In this document: piece by piece, positions 15,120 to 22,600 of the stretch | Layout of the letters: the number at the start of each line of letters is the position of its first letter | How positions within the stretch are numbered: the first letter of the stretch is position 1 | Assembly: GCA_016212295.1 (NCBI GenBank) | Contig: JACRGO010000151.1 | Coordinates: 1 to 23,001, forward strand | DNA length: 23,001 nt | Reading direction: 5' to 3' | Origin: Nitrospinota bacterium | GTDB taxonomy: Bacteria; Nitrospinota; Nitrospinia; JACRGO01 | Position numbers and translations under genes: made by a program | The notes under the pieces: model-generated | Seen by the model: the letters and a program-made list of their open reading frames with translations, nothing else | Databases searched by the model: none | What the model was told of the DNA's origin: nothing

Positions 15120-15283
15120 AAAAGAAAGATGAACTGGTTAACCTGGAAGACATAAAAGCCTACATGCGTATGCCCGCGAAAGACAAGCTTTGCTGGCTGG
15201 AAGACATGGAAAAATTTCTCCGGAAAATAACGCCCGTTGAAAACAGGGAAATATGGGAAAAATTAAAAACCAAGGGATTTTGA
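15116..15283 (+). CDS. Small 55-residue protein coupled to the nucleotidyltransferase
   Basis: ATG at 15,116 overlaps the upstream stop (ATGA) and the frame closes with TGA at 15,281-15,283. The protein is highly charged and predicted helical: it opens MKKKDELVNLEDIKAYMRM, has KLCWLEDMEKFLRKITP in the middle and ends EIWEKLKTKGF. No domain is recognised. The overlap and the regular charged-helix pattern support a real gene that works with the nucleotidyltransferase, perhaps as its antitoxin or binding partner. This is inference from the gene pair only. Confidence 0.68.
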   Translation: MKKKDELVNLEDIKAYMRMPAKDKLCWLEDMEKFLRKITPVENREIWEKLKTKGF

Positions 15284-15305
15284 AATAAAGGGAACTATTA
15301 AAGTC

Positions 15306-16781
15306 ATGAAAAAAATTTTTAAATGTAAATGCTCCGTAGCTCTCCTCTTTTTTGTCCTTGCCTTCCCGGCTTTCGCCGCGGAAAACCCTTCCACCGACGT
15401 CCCCAAGGAGGCGCATGCCGATTTTACCGCGAAAATTAATTCAGTGCTGAGCCGCGCTTGTCTTAAAAGCGACAGCCTGGGGATCTATATCGTTTCCTTA
15501 AAGGACGAAAACACCAATTTCACCTTGAACGGCGATAAGCTGTTTGTCCCGGCTTCAAACGTCAAACTGATCACATCAGCCGCGGCCTTGAAATATTTCG
15601 GATCGAATTACCGTTTTACTACCAATCTTTACAAGGACGGCGTGGAAAAGGGAAATATCCTGGAAGGAAACCTTTACCTCAAGGGTTTCGGCGACCCCCT
15701 TTTGGTTTCCGAGGAGATGTGGTTGATGGCAAAGGACCTGAAAAACGCGGGCATTCAAAGAATCACGGGTGATTTTTTTGTGGATGACTCCTATTTCGAT
15801 GAAGCGCGCATAGGGAACGGCTGGGGAAAGAATCCTGGCGCCCAGGCATACAACGCCAGGGTGGGGGCCACTTCCCTGAACTTCAACACCATCACGGTCT
15901 ATGTTTCGCCTGGGGACCAACCGGGAAGTCCGCCAAAGGTCATCACTGACCCGGAAACCGAATATATCAAGATCGATAATACCGCGGAAACGGTACAGCC
16001 TGGGAAGGGAAAGATGCTGATCGTCAACAGGGTGCCCGGCGAGAATTTCGATACCATAACAGTGAGGGGTAAAATAAGCACAAGGGCCGAGCGGCAAAGA
16101 TTTTACCTGAATATTTCCTATCCGCAGTTTTTCACTGCCAAGGCGTTCAGGGAGTCCCTGAAGGAGAGGGGAATACAGATTGACGGGGAGACGCGGTTCG
16201 GGACCACCCCGGAGAACGCCTCGCTATTGGTCGAGCATAAGTCAAAACCCCTGTCATTCATCGTCCGGGGCCTTAACAAGTACAGCAACAACTTCACGGC
16301 GGAGCAGTTATTGAAGACAATGGGGGCGGTCGCGGAAGGACCTCCAGGCACTTTCCAGAAGGGACTGAACCAGGTCTCCAATTATCTCGAAGGGCTTGGA
16401 ATCCCGAGAGGCAACTACGTGCTGGAGGACGGATCAGGCTTGTCGCGCCTGAATCGCGTCACTCCCAAGCAACTCGTCACTGTCCTGAAGGACGCTTATT
16501 CTGACTTCAAGATGAGGCCGGAGTACCTGGCCTCGTTGAGCATAATGGGCGTGGACGGGTCCGTGGAGAAACGGTTCAAGGGCGACGAGGAAATTTATTA
16601 CAGGACGAGGGTCAAGACCGGGACCCTTAACGGGGCCAGCGCCCTTTCGGGTTATGTGTCTGCTAAAAACGAGGAGGAGTTCGCCTTTTCCATTTTGGTG
16701 AATTATAAAAACGGCTGTTACGGGACCGCCCATGAGGTCCAGGACAACATCGTAAAGGAAATCGCGAAGTGGACGCGTTGA
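15306..16781 (+). CDS. dacB: D-alanyl-D-alanine carboxypeptidase/endopeptidase, PBP4 type (peptidase S13)
   Basis: 491 residues with a signal peptide (about 1-25, SVALLFFVLAFPAFAAE). The enzyme removes the terminal D-Ala of peptidoglycan stem peptides or cuts cross-links in the periplasm. The three active-site motifs of the penicillin-binding fold are present in order: SxxK at 84-87 (PASNVKL), SxN at 327-329 (KYSNNFTAEQ) and KTG at 437-439 (RVKTGTLNGAS). A long insert between the first two motifs (about 100-320) is typical of S13 enzymes. VLEDGSGLSRLNRVTP is also a family block. It starts 22 nt after the 55-residue gene, so it may share its transcript, but its codon use matches the chromosomal genes. 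The ribosome site is weak. Confidence 0.93.
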   Translation: MKKIFKCKCSVALLFFVLAFPAFAAENPSTDVPKEAHADFTAKINSVLSRACLKSDSLGIYIVSLKDENTNFTLNGDKLFVPASNVKLITSAAALKYFGSNYRFTTNLYKDGVEKGNILEGNLYLKGFGDPLLVSEEMWLMAKDLKNAGIQRITGDFFVDDSYFDEARIGNGWGKNPGAQAYNARVGATSLNFNTITVYVSPGDQPGSPPKVITDPETEYIKIDNTAETVQPGKGKMLIVNRVPGENFDTITVRGKISTRAERQRFYLNISYPQFFTAKAFRESLKERGIQIDGETRFGTTPENASLLVEHKSKPLSFIVRGLNKYSNNFTAEQLLKTMGAVAEGPPGTFQKGLNQVSNYLEGLGIPRGNYVLEDGSGLSRLNRVTPKQLVTVLKDAYSDFKMRPEYLASLSIMGVDGSVEKRFKGDEEIYYRTRVKTGTLNGASALSGYVSAKNEEEFAFSILVNYKNGCYGTAHEVQDNIVKEIAKWTR

Positions 16782-16795
16782 CGCTTATGGTCTCA

Positions 16796-16818
16796 CGCAA
16801 AGACACTCTGTGTTTGCG
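16796..16818. terminator. Possible bidirectional hairpin between convergent dacB and permease genes
   Basis: CGCAAAGACAC and GTGTTTGCG pair around a 3-nt loop with a small bulge, just after the dacB stop. There is no T-tract on either strand, so an intrinsic terminator is only suggested by position. Confidence 0.3.
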
Positions 16819-16868
16819 CGGCATTGAGTCATCAGTGCAATGTCCTGAATTCCGCTTGGGAAAATGCT

Positions 16869-18848
16869 TTATACCCTGATCGGCATGATCATAAAGGGCG
16901 TTCCCTCATGGTAAAACCGGCGTTGAAGCGCGAAGGTGACATAGTTATGCAGCCATTTGTTGATAAAGGTCTCTTCCGGAAACACCAACTGCCCTCCGAA
17001 AAAAACCACGCTTGAAAATCTTTCCTTTATTTTCGGCGCGAGATCTATTACTTCCCGGATTACGTCGTTTCCGATCGCCGTAAACGCTTCCGAGTAATAT
17101 CCTTGCCGCTTCATATACTCCACGTAGCGCTGGACCTCGCTGTTCGTGTTGGCGTGCAGCCGGCTTATTTCCTCCGATCCCTTGAATATCCCCGCGTCGA
17201 CCACCCCTATTTGGACAAAGACATAATTTTTGAATATGCCGCCGAACATCCGGACCACGCCCATAAGCGTGTGAATGCCTATGCCGTTGAAGCCATTCAC
17301 CAGAATAACGGCGGTTTTGGAATGAGGCCCATATTCCGGCGCCTTCCCTGAAGCCGGCTGGTCCATCTCCAGCGAAACAGAGGCGACAAGCATATCAAGC
17401 CTTTGCAGGATTTTCCCGGTCCGCGTGTAATGCCTTTTTATCAGGAGAACAGCGGCAATCAGCGAGCCGGTGACAAGGATCGTGACCCATCCCCCTTCAT
17501 GAAATTTCAACGACGCCACGGAGGCGAGGATAAAAAGCGTCAGCGTGAAACCGACCCCGTTGACCGCGAGGCGTCTTTTCCAATGCTTCTCCCTGTATCG
17601 GGCATTCCACCAGAGCCTTATCATTCCCAATTGGGAGAGGGCAAACGTGGCAAAGACGTTAATGCTGTAAAGAACCACCAGCAGCCGCACATCGCCGTGA
17701 GAGACGAGGACCGTGGCAAAGGCGGCCGCTCCCATCAGCAGAATGCCGTTCTGGGTCACCAGGCGATTGCTGAGCATGGCGAATTTGGAAGGGAACCATT
17801 GGTCCAACGCCATGGAGGCAAGCACGCGGGGTCCGTCCAAAAAACCTGTCTGGGCCGCAATTAACAGCAACGCCGCCTCTGAGAAAAGCGCCACCCATAC
17901 GAAGATATGCCCCGCCCGCCAGGGCCAATCCGCCGTCATCCGCTCAAAATAAACGGCGTTCAGGGTCTTGCTCATGTCCGGCGTGGGCGCCACATGATAG
18001 AGAATGTAGCCCAGCATCAAACCCACCACGGTAATTGACAGGGACACGGACATATATGTCATCGTCTTCCTGGCCGTCTCGATTTTAGGCTCCCTGAGTA
18101 TCGGGAGTCCGTTGCTCACGGCCTCAATGCCGGTAAAAGTCCCTCCGCCCATGCTGTAGGCCCTCATGATCAACATGAACAGGCCGAACATGCCCAGGTC
18201 CGAATACGCTGACTTGAATCCCGTCGCGGTTTCCGACACCACCCTCGGAAAATCCACGGCGTGAACAATCAGCGTGTATCCGAAGGCGAAGGCGTGTGTC
18301 AGGATAAAGGCAAGAAATACCGGGACCAGAGGCATGACCGATTCCCTTATGCCCCGCATGTTAGCCATGACGAGGAGAACGACCCCCGCCAAGGAGCAGA
18401 TCATCTTGTATTTCAACCAGGGGGACGGCAGGAAGCTGAAAAGGGCGTCCATGCCGCTTGATACTGACAGGCTGATGGTCAGGACATAGTCAACCAACAA
18501 AGCGCATCCGGAGAACATCCCGGCGGTGGGGCTCAGGAGCTTGGAGGCCACGACGTATCCGCCCCCGCCAGTCGGGAACGCCTCGATAATCTGCCTGTAG
18601 CTTGCGCTGATAATAAAAATCGTGGCTATTGTGGCAATGGCCACTATCAAGGCCAGGGACGGATGAAGAGTCAACTCCCTGAACGCCTCCTCCGGCCCGT
18701 AACAGGAGGACGAAAGCCCGTCCGTTCCAAGCCCTATCCACGCAAAGAACGCCATCAAGGAAAGTTTATGAAAGATGGCCGGGTCATTCAGGTCCCTGTC
18801 TTCGCCTATAAGCGCCTGTTTTATCTTTTTAAACAATGCGTATGGCAT
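16869..18848 (-). CDS. APC superfamily permease, KimA-like (probable potassium uptake)
   Basis: 659 residues if started at the ATG at 18,848 (MPYALFKKIKQALIG); an in-frame TTG at 18,914 would add 22 residues, and neither has a good ribosome site. About twelve membrane helices follow a cytoplasmic lead. The first helix block FFAWIGLGTDGLSSSCYGPE and the later IIEAFPTGGGGYVVASKLL, MGGGTFTGIEAVSNGLPIL and AQTGFLDGPRVLASMALDQW are typical of the KimA/YdaO-like branch of the APC superfamily. A soluble C-terminal region of more than 100 residues (from about AVILVNGFNGIGIHT) follows the last helix, as in KimA. KimA imports K+ by proton symport and is controlled by cyclic di-AMP. K+ specificity here is inferred, and amino-acid transport remains possible. 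It follows the DedA gene, probably in one operon. Confidence 0.82.
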   Translation of the reverse strand: MPYALFKKIKQALIGEDRDLNDPAIFHKLSLMAFFAWIGLGTDGLSSSCYGPEEAFRELTLHPSLALIVAIATIATIFIISASYRQIIEAFPTGGGGYVVASKLLSPTAGMFSGCALLVDYVLTISLSVSSGMDALFSFLPSPWLKYKMICSLAGVVLLVMANMRGIRESVMPLVPVFLAFILTHAFAFGYTLIVHAVDFPRVVSETATGFKSAYSDLGMFGLFMLIMRAYSMGGGTFTGIEAVSNGLPILREPKIETARKTMTYMSVSLSITVVGLMLGYILYHVAPTPDMSKTLNAVYFERMTADWPWRAGHIFVWVALFSEAALLLIAAQTGFLDGPRVLASMALDQWFPSKFAMLSNRLVTQNGILLMGAAAFATVLVSHGDVRLLVVLYSINVFATFALSQLGMIRLWWNARYREKHWKRRLAVNGVGFTLTLFILASVASLKFHEGGWVTILVTGSLIAAVLLIKRHYTRTGKILQRLDMLVASVSLEMDQPASGKAPEYGPHSKTAVILVNGFNGIGIHTLMGVVRMFGGIFKNYVFVQIGVVDAGIFKGSEEISRLHANTNSEVQRYVEYMKRQGYYSEAFTAIGNDVIREVIDLAPKIKERFSSVVFFGGQLVFPEETFINKWLHNYVTFALQRRFYHEGTPFMIMPIRV

Positions 18849-18944
18849 AAGTGGGATTTTTGAAGAGTCGAATGCCTGAAACCGTTGATCAGGTTCCGTG
18901 AGGAAATGGGACAAAAAAGTAAAACTTGAGTTGAGCGATATATT

Positions 18945-19562
18945 CTATTCAGCCGCTGCCGCGTTCCGGTTTTTCCGGCGGTGCATGGCGACGTAGACCG
19001 CCGCCAGTATGGCGCTGAAAATGACCACTCCTATCACGGCCTGGTGTGAATAGCGCATGATAAGTTCCTGGTTCTCGCCTATGAAGTAGCCTATCCAGGC
19101 CAGGATTGACACCCAAATGGCGGCGCCGAACAGGGTGTAGAGGGTGAATTTGACATGGTTCATATTGGCAAGGCCGGCTGGGAGAGAAATCAAGTGCCTG
19201 GCCACCGGCAGCAGCCGCCCGATGAAGGTGGATATCTCGCCGTGCTGGAAAAAGAACCGCTCAACGCGGTTGAAATGCTCCTCGGTGATCCTGACGTAAC
19301 GCCCGTATTTGATCACCAGCGGCCTGCCCAGCCAGCGGGCCGCGAAGTAATTGGCGTAGGCGCCCACAAGGCTCCCTGACGCTCCGCAAAATATCGCCAT
19401 GCCCATGTTCATTTTGCCCTGCTGGACCAGATATCCGGCGGGCGGCATCACCAACTCGCTTGGCACGGGGAATACGGAACTTTCCAGGGCCATCAGCAGG
19501 AAGATCCCGAGGTAGCCCATTGAGCCTATGGTGTTGACCAGCCAGTTGATGAGTTCGTGCAT
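18945..19562 (-). CDS. DedA family membrane protein
   Basis: 205 residues. The DedA/SNARE-associated pattern is clear: the re-entrant motif ESSVFPVPSELVMPPAGYLV (27-46) with conserved acids, then FIGRLLPVARHLISLPAGLA (113-132) with conserved arginines, then several helices and a basic tail (HRRKNRNAAAAE). DedA proteins such as UptA/YghB/YqjA flip undecaprenyl phosphate or other lipids or support proton-dependent homeostasis. GGAG lies 7 nt before the ATG. The gap to the downstream permease is under 100 nt, suggesting a joint transcript. The assignment to the family is firm, the substrate is not known. Confidence 0.92.
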   Translation of the reverse strand: MHELINWLVNTIGSMGYLGIFLLMALESSVFPVPSELVMPPAGYLVQQGKMNMGMAIFCGASGSLVGAYANYFAARWLGRPLVIKYGRYVRITEEHFNRVERFFFQHGEISTFIGRLLPVARHLISLPAGLANMNHVKFTLYTLFGAAIWVSILAWIGYFIGENQELIMRYSHQAVIGVVIFSAILAAVYVAMHRRKNRNAAAAE

Positions 19563-19702
19563 TCTTGCTCCTTATCCAAAAATAGCGGTTCATTTTTGAA
19601 AAATTTATAATTCGTGAATAAATGACTTGAGAAATGTTAACAGAATTGTGTTTTAAAATCAAAAACCTAAAAAATCCGCTTTTTTACCGCGGCTTCAGCG
19701 CG

Positions 19703-19735
19703 CTTTAAACTTTGGCCTCTTCAAACTTGACAACA
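19703..19735. repeat. Fragment of the ACTTTAAACTTT repeat family
   Basis: CTTTAAACTTTGGCCTCTTC and CAAACTTGACA resemble one arm of the palindrome at 764-868. It contributes the TTGACA of the tentative cysK promoter. Confidence 0.4.
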
Positions 19736-19750
19736 TTGGCGGGGTATAAT
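19727..19750 (+). promoter_or_regulatory. Tentative promoter boxes upstream of cysK
   Basis: Perfect TTGACA (19,727-19,732) and perfect TATAAT (19,745-19,750) occur on the coding strand about 95 nt before cysK, but only 12 nt apart, well short of the usual 16-18. Either the TATAAT works with another -35, or the match is fortuitous. Confidence 0.3.
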
Positions 19751-19844
19751 AACATTAAAACCTAAACTTTTGGCCTTGATTTACCCGTTTAATATCCGAT
19801 AAATCCATTGCTTTTTTGAACAACCAGGCCCTTCTTTTTCCCAG

Positions 19845-20783
19845 ATGAAAAAAAATAATTCCAGGATTCCAGGCCAGGCAACGGACCTGATCGGGAACAC
19901 ACCCATGATCCGGCTCAAGCATCCCGGCGGCGCTGGCGCCGCCGCTGTCTTCGCCAAGCTGGAATGCTATAATCCAGGGGGAAGCATAAAGGACCGCATA
20001 GCTCTGAGCATGGTGGAGGCCGCTGAGCAAAGCGGAAAGCTGAAGGAAGGGGCCACTATTATCGAGCCCACCAGCGGAAATACCGGCATCGGACTGGCCC
20101 TGGTGGGGGCGATCAAGGGCTATCGGGTGATCCTGGTGATGACCGAAAGCATGAATGAAGAGCGGCGCATGTTCCTTAAAAATTTCGGCGCTGAAACCGT
20201 CCTCAGCAGGGCGGAACTGGGCATGCAGGGCTCGGTTGATCTGGCCGAGGAAATGGCGGCCCAGAACCCTGATTATTTCATGCCTCAGCAGTTCAACAAT
20301 CCGGCTAATCCGGAAATCCACCGGCGGACCACCGCCCTGGAAATTCTGGAGACAATGGGCGAGGTCCCCATCCACGCCTTTGTGGCCGGGGTGGGAACAG
20401 GCGGGACCTTGACCGGAATCGGGGAAGTGCTGAAGGAGAAATACCCTGATATCCGCGTTGTGGCCGTGGAGCCCGAGGCCTCGCCGGTCCTGTCAGGCGG
20501 CCTGCCGGGCGGACACAAAATCCAGGGCATAGGCGCCGGGTTTGTTCCTAAAATTCTCAACCGGGAAATCATTGACGAAGTGATTACCGTTTCCGACGAC
20601 CAGGCGTACCGCGCCTCCATAAGGTTGGCCAAGGAGCAGGGCCTCACCATGGGCATCTCATCAGGGGCGGCTTATTCCGCCTCGGAGGCCCTGGCCAGGC
20701 GGCTTGGACCAGATAAAAACATTGTGACTATCTTCCCGGACGGCGGCGAAAGATACGTCTATTACCAAAAGTACTTTAATTAG
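19845..20783 (+). CDS. cysK: Cysteine synthase (O-acetylserine or O-phosphoserine sulfhydrylase family)
   Basis: 312 residues, fold-type II PLP enzyme. The start GQATDLIGNTPMIRL is typical. Lys49 in NPGGSIKDR is the PLP lysine, TSGNTG (76-81) binds the substrate carboxylate, GVGTGGT (182-188) holds the cofactor phosphate, and SSGAAY (272-277) is also conserved. The enzyme replaces the activated side chain of serine with sulfide or a thiocarboxylate to give cysteine. Sequence alone does not separate CysK from CysM or from a CysO-dependent form. Downstream thrC follows after 8 nt and a sulfur carrier after that, which favours a carrier-protein sulfur source. No good ribosome site is visible before the ATG. 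Confidence 0.9.
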   Translation: MKKNNSRIPGQATDLIGNTPMIRLKHPGGAGAAAVFAKLECYNPGGSIKDRIALSMVEAAEQSGKLKEGATIIEPTSGNTGIGLALVGAIKGYRVILVMTESMNEERRMFLKNFGAETVLSRAELGMQGSVDLAEEMAAQNPDYFMPQQFNNPANPEIHRRTTALEILETMGEVPIHAFVAGVGTGGTLTGIGEVLKEKYPDIRVVAVEPEASPVLSGGLPGGHKIQGIGAGFVPKILNREIIDEVITVSDDQAYRASIRLAKEQGLTMGISSGAAYSASEALARRLGPDKNIVTIFPDGGERYVYYQKYFN

Positions 20784-20791
20784 GAAGAAAT

Positions 20792-22030
20792 ATGAGTTTT
20801 GTAAAAGGCCTTCAGTGCAGGGAATGCAAAAGGGAATATCCCAAAGACCCGGTCCACGTATGCGAGTTCTGCTTCGGTCCCTTGGAGGTTAATTATGACT
20901 ACGAGGGAATACAAAAGGTCCTCACCAGGAAAAAAATTGAAAGCCGACCACCTAACATGTGGCGGTATAAGGAATTGCTGCCCATTGACGAGGACCCTAT
21001 AGTCGGCCTGTACGTCGGGTGGACGCCCCTTATCAAGGTCAAGAACCTTGCCAAGGCGTTAGGCATGAACAACCTTTATATAAAGAACGACGCGGTGAAC
21101 CATCCGACCCTGTCCTTCAAGGACCGCGTGGTGTGCGTGGCCGTGTCCAAGGCCAGGGAGTTCGGTTACGACACAGTGGGCTGCGCCTCAACCGGAAACC
21201 TGGCCAATTCCGTGGCCGCCCATGCCGCTGAAGCCGGGATGAAAAGCTATATCTTCATTCCGGCTGACCTTGAGCGTGGCAAGGTGCTGGGGACCTTGAT
21301 CTACGGCACAAACCTTGTGGGGGTGCATGGGAATTACGACGAGGTAAACCGCCTGTGCAGCGAGATCGGGGCCAAGTACCACTGGGCCTTCGTGAACATA
21401 AACATACGCCCTTATTACGGGGACGGGTCCAAGTCGTTCGGATACGAGATCGTGGAACAATTGGGCTGGCGCACGCCCGATAACGTGGTGGTGCCGGTGG
21501 CCGGAAGCTCCCTCATCACCAAGATACACAAGTCGTTCAAGGAGTTCAAGGACCTGGGCCTGATAGAGAAGGCCGATTGCAAAATCTTCGCGGCCCAGGC
21601 GACCGGCTGCGCCCCCGTGACCACAGCCATAAAAAACCGCACTGACGTGATAAGGCCCGTGAAACCGAACACCATCGCGAAATCCATCGCCATCGGGAAC
21701 CCGGCGGACGGATATTACGGCGTGAAGACGGTATCGGAAACAGGCGGATGGGGCGAGGACGTCACGGACGATGAAATCATTGACGGCATGAAGCTCCTGG
21801 CCCAGACCGAAGGGGTTTTCACCGAGACCGCCGGAGGGGTCACCGTCGCCGTTACCCGCAAACTGATTCAGCAAGGGCGAATCAAGCCGGACGAGTTGAC
21901 CGTTATTTCCATAACAGGGAACGGACTAAAGACGCGCGAGGCCATTGAAAAGAGCGTCGGCGAGGCCGGGATCATCGAGCCCACCCTGGCCGCCTTTGAA
22001 GCATTCTTTTCCAATTTAAAAAACCATTAG
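20792..22030 (+). CDS. thrC: Threonine synthase with N-terminal zinc-ribbon
   Basis: 412 residues. An N-terminal Cys4 ribbon (Cys9, 12, 24, 27, in LQCRECK and VCEFCFG) precedes a fold-type II PLP domain with Lys110 in NHPTLSFKDR and the substrate loop CASTGNLANS (131-140). PVAGSSLITK and SITGNGLKT are further family blocks. The enzyme converts O-phosphohomoserine to threonine. AGGAAG lies 5 nt upstream of the ATG, and cysK ends 8 nt before. Because threonine synthase-like enzymes share the homoserine-ester substrate with homocysteine synthesis, and a MoaD-like carrier follows, a role in thiocarboxylate-dependent homocysteine formation is conceivable, but the threonine synthase assignment is preferred. 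Confidence 0.9.
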   Translation: MSFVKGLQCRECKREYPKDPVHVCEFCFGPLEVNYDYEGIQKVLTRKKIESRPPNMWRYKELLPIDEDPIVGLYVGWTPLIKVKNLAKALGMNNLYIKNDAVNHPTLSFKDRVVCVAVSKAREFGYDTVGCASTGNLANSVAAHAAEAGMKSYIFIPADLERGKVLGTLIYGTNLVGVHGNYDEVNRLCSEIGAKYHWAFVNINIRPYYGDGSKSFGYEIVEQLGWRTPDNVVVPVAGSSLITKIHKSFKEFKDLGLIEKADCKIFAAQATGCAPVTTAIKNRTDVIRPVKPNTIAKSIAIGNPADGYYGVKTVSETGGWGEDVTDDEIIDGMKLLAQTEGVFTETAGGVTVAVTRKLIQQGRIKPDELTVISITGNGLKTREAIEKSVGEAGIIEPTLAAFEAFFSNLKNH

Positions 22031-22050
22031 ATCTTTTGGAGGTATGACCC

Positions 22051-22329
22051 ATGCCAGTGATTGTACGCATCCCTTCCCCCTTGCTGAAGCTTACCAAAAA
22101 CCAAGGAGAGGTTTCCGCCGAGGGGAACAACGTCAAGGAGGTTTTCAATAACCTTGACTCGCAGTTTCCAGGACTCAAGGAGCGGCTTTATGACGAAAGC
22201 GGCAACTTGAGGAGGTTCGTCAACGTTTATGTTAACGACGAGGACATCCGTTTCAAGGATGGAGAAGCCACCGCGTTGAAGAACGGCGACGAGGTCTCCA
22301 TTATCCCGGCAATAGCAGGGGGGAAGTAA
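22051..22329 (+). CDS. MoaD/ThiS-like beta-grasp sulfur carrier, C-terminus GGK
   Basis: 92 residues. NNVKEVFNNLDSQFPGLKER, then LYDESGNLRRFVNVYVND and GDEVSIIPAIAGGK show the MoaD/ThiS/CysO fold with Gly-Gly followed by one lysine. GGAGG lies 8 nt before the ATG, 20 nt after thrC. Threonine synthase/MoaD-like pairs are found in several bacterial groups, and carriers of this kind (CysO of mycobacteria, HcyS of Wolinella) donate sulfur to cysteine or homocysteine after thiocarboxylation. The extra lysine implies prior trimming by a metalloprotease that is not in the window. An out-of-frame ATG at 22,044 was rejected as it gives an unrelated frame. Confidence 0.88.
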   Translation: MPVIVRIPSPLLKLTKNQGEVSAEGNNVKEVFNNLDSQFPGLKERLYDESGNLRRFVNVYVNDEDIRFKDGEATALKNGDEVSIIPAIAGGK

Positions 22330-22333
22330 ATCA

Positions 22334-22420
22334 GTTGCCGGTTTCCGGTTGACGGTTTTCGGTTTTTACAGATCCAGTTTAAAGTGACTAAAGTGTCAAG
22401 TGAGCTAAAACTGCGGTATA
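22334..22420. repeat. Two degenerate repeats after the cysK-thrC-carrier operon
   Basis: 22,334-22,367 consists of GCCGGTTTCCGGTTGACGG-like words (CGGTTT repeated). 22,376-22,420 carries TTTAAAGTGACTAAAGTG and AGTGAGCTAAA, a degenerate copy of one arm of the palindrome at 764-868. Neither codes for protein. Confidence 0.65.
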
Positions 22421-22471
22421 AAAGCAAATTTTTTATTCAGCCCCAGAGTAGGTTCAGTTGCCAACTCAAGG

Positions 22472-22600
22472 CTGCCTATATAACCCCGCTGGGGTAAACG
22501 GCCTTATGTCCTGAAGGGGCTTAATATGACAGCCAGGGTTGCGGAGCTACCCTGGGGGGGGGGCTAAGTCAAACAATTACAATACCCTGAAAGGGTTATA
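22472..22600. repeat. Cluster of short GC-rich hairpins with a G10 run
   Basis: At least three perfect hairpins follow each other: ACCCC-GCT-GGGGT (22,483-22,495), CCAGGGT/ACCCTGG (22,533-22,539 with 22,549-22,555) and ACCCT-GAA-AGGGT (22,584-22,596), with CCTGAAGGGGC between the first two. A run of ten G follows the second. The surrounding DNA is AT-rich. The arrangement resembles palindromic intergenic elements; no transposase is present. Confidence 0.65.
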
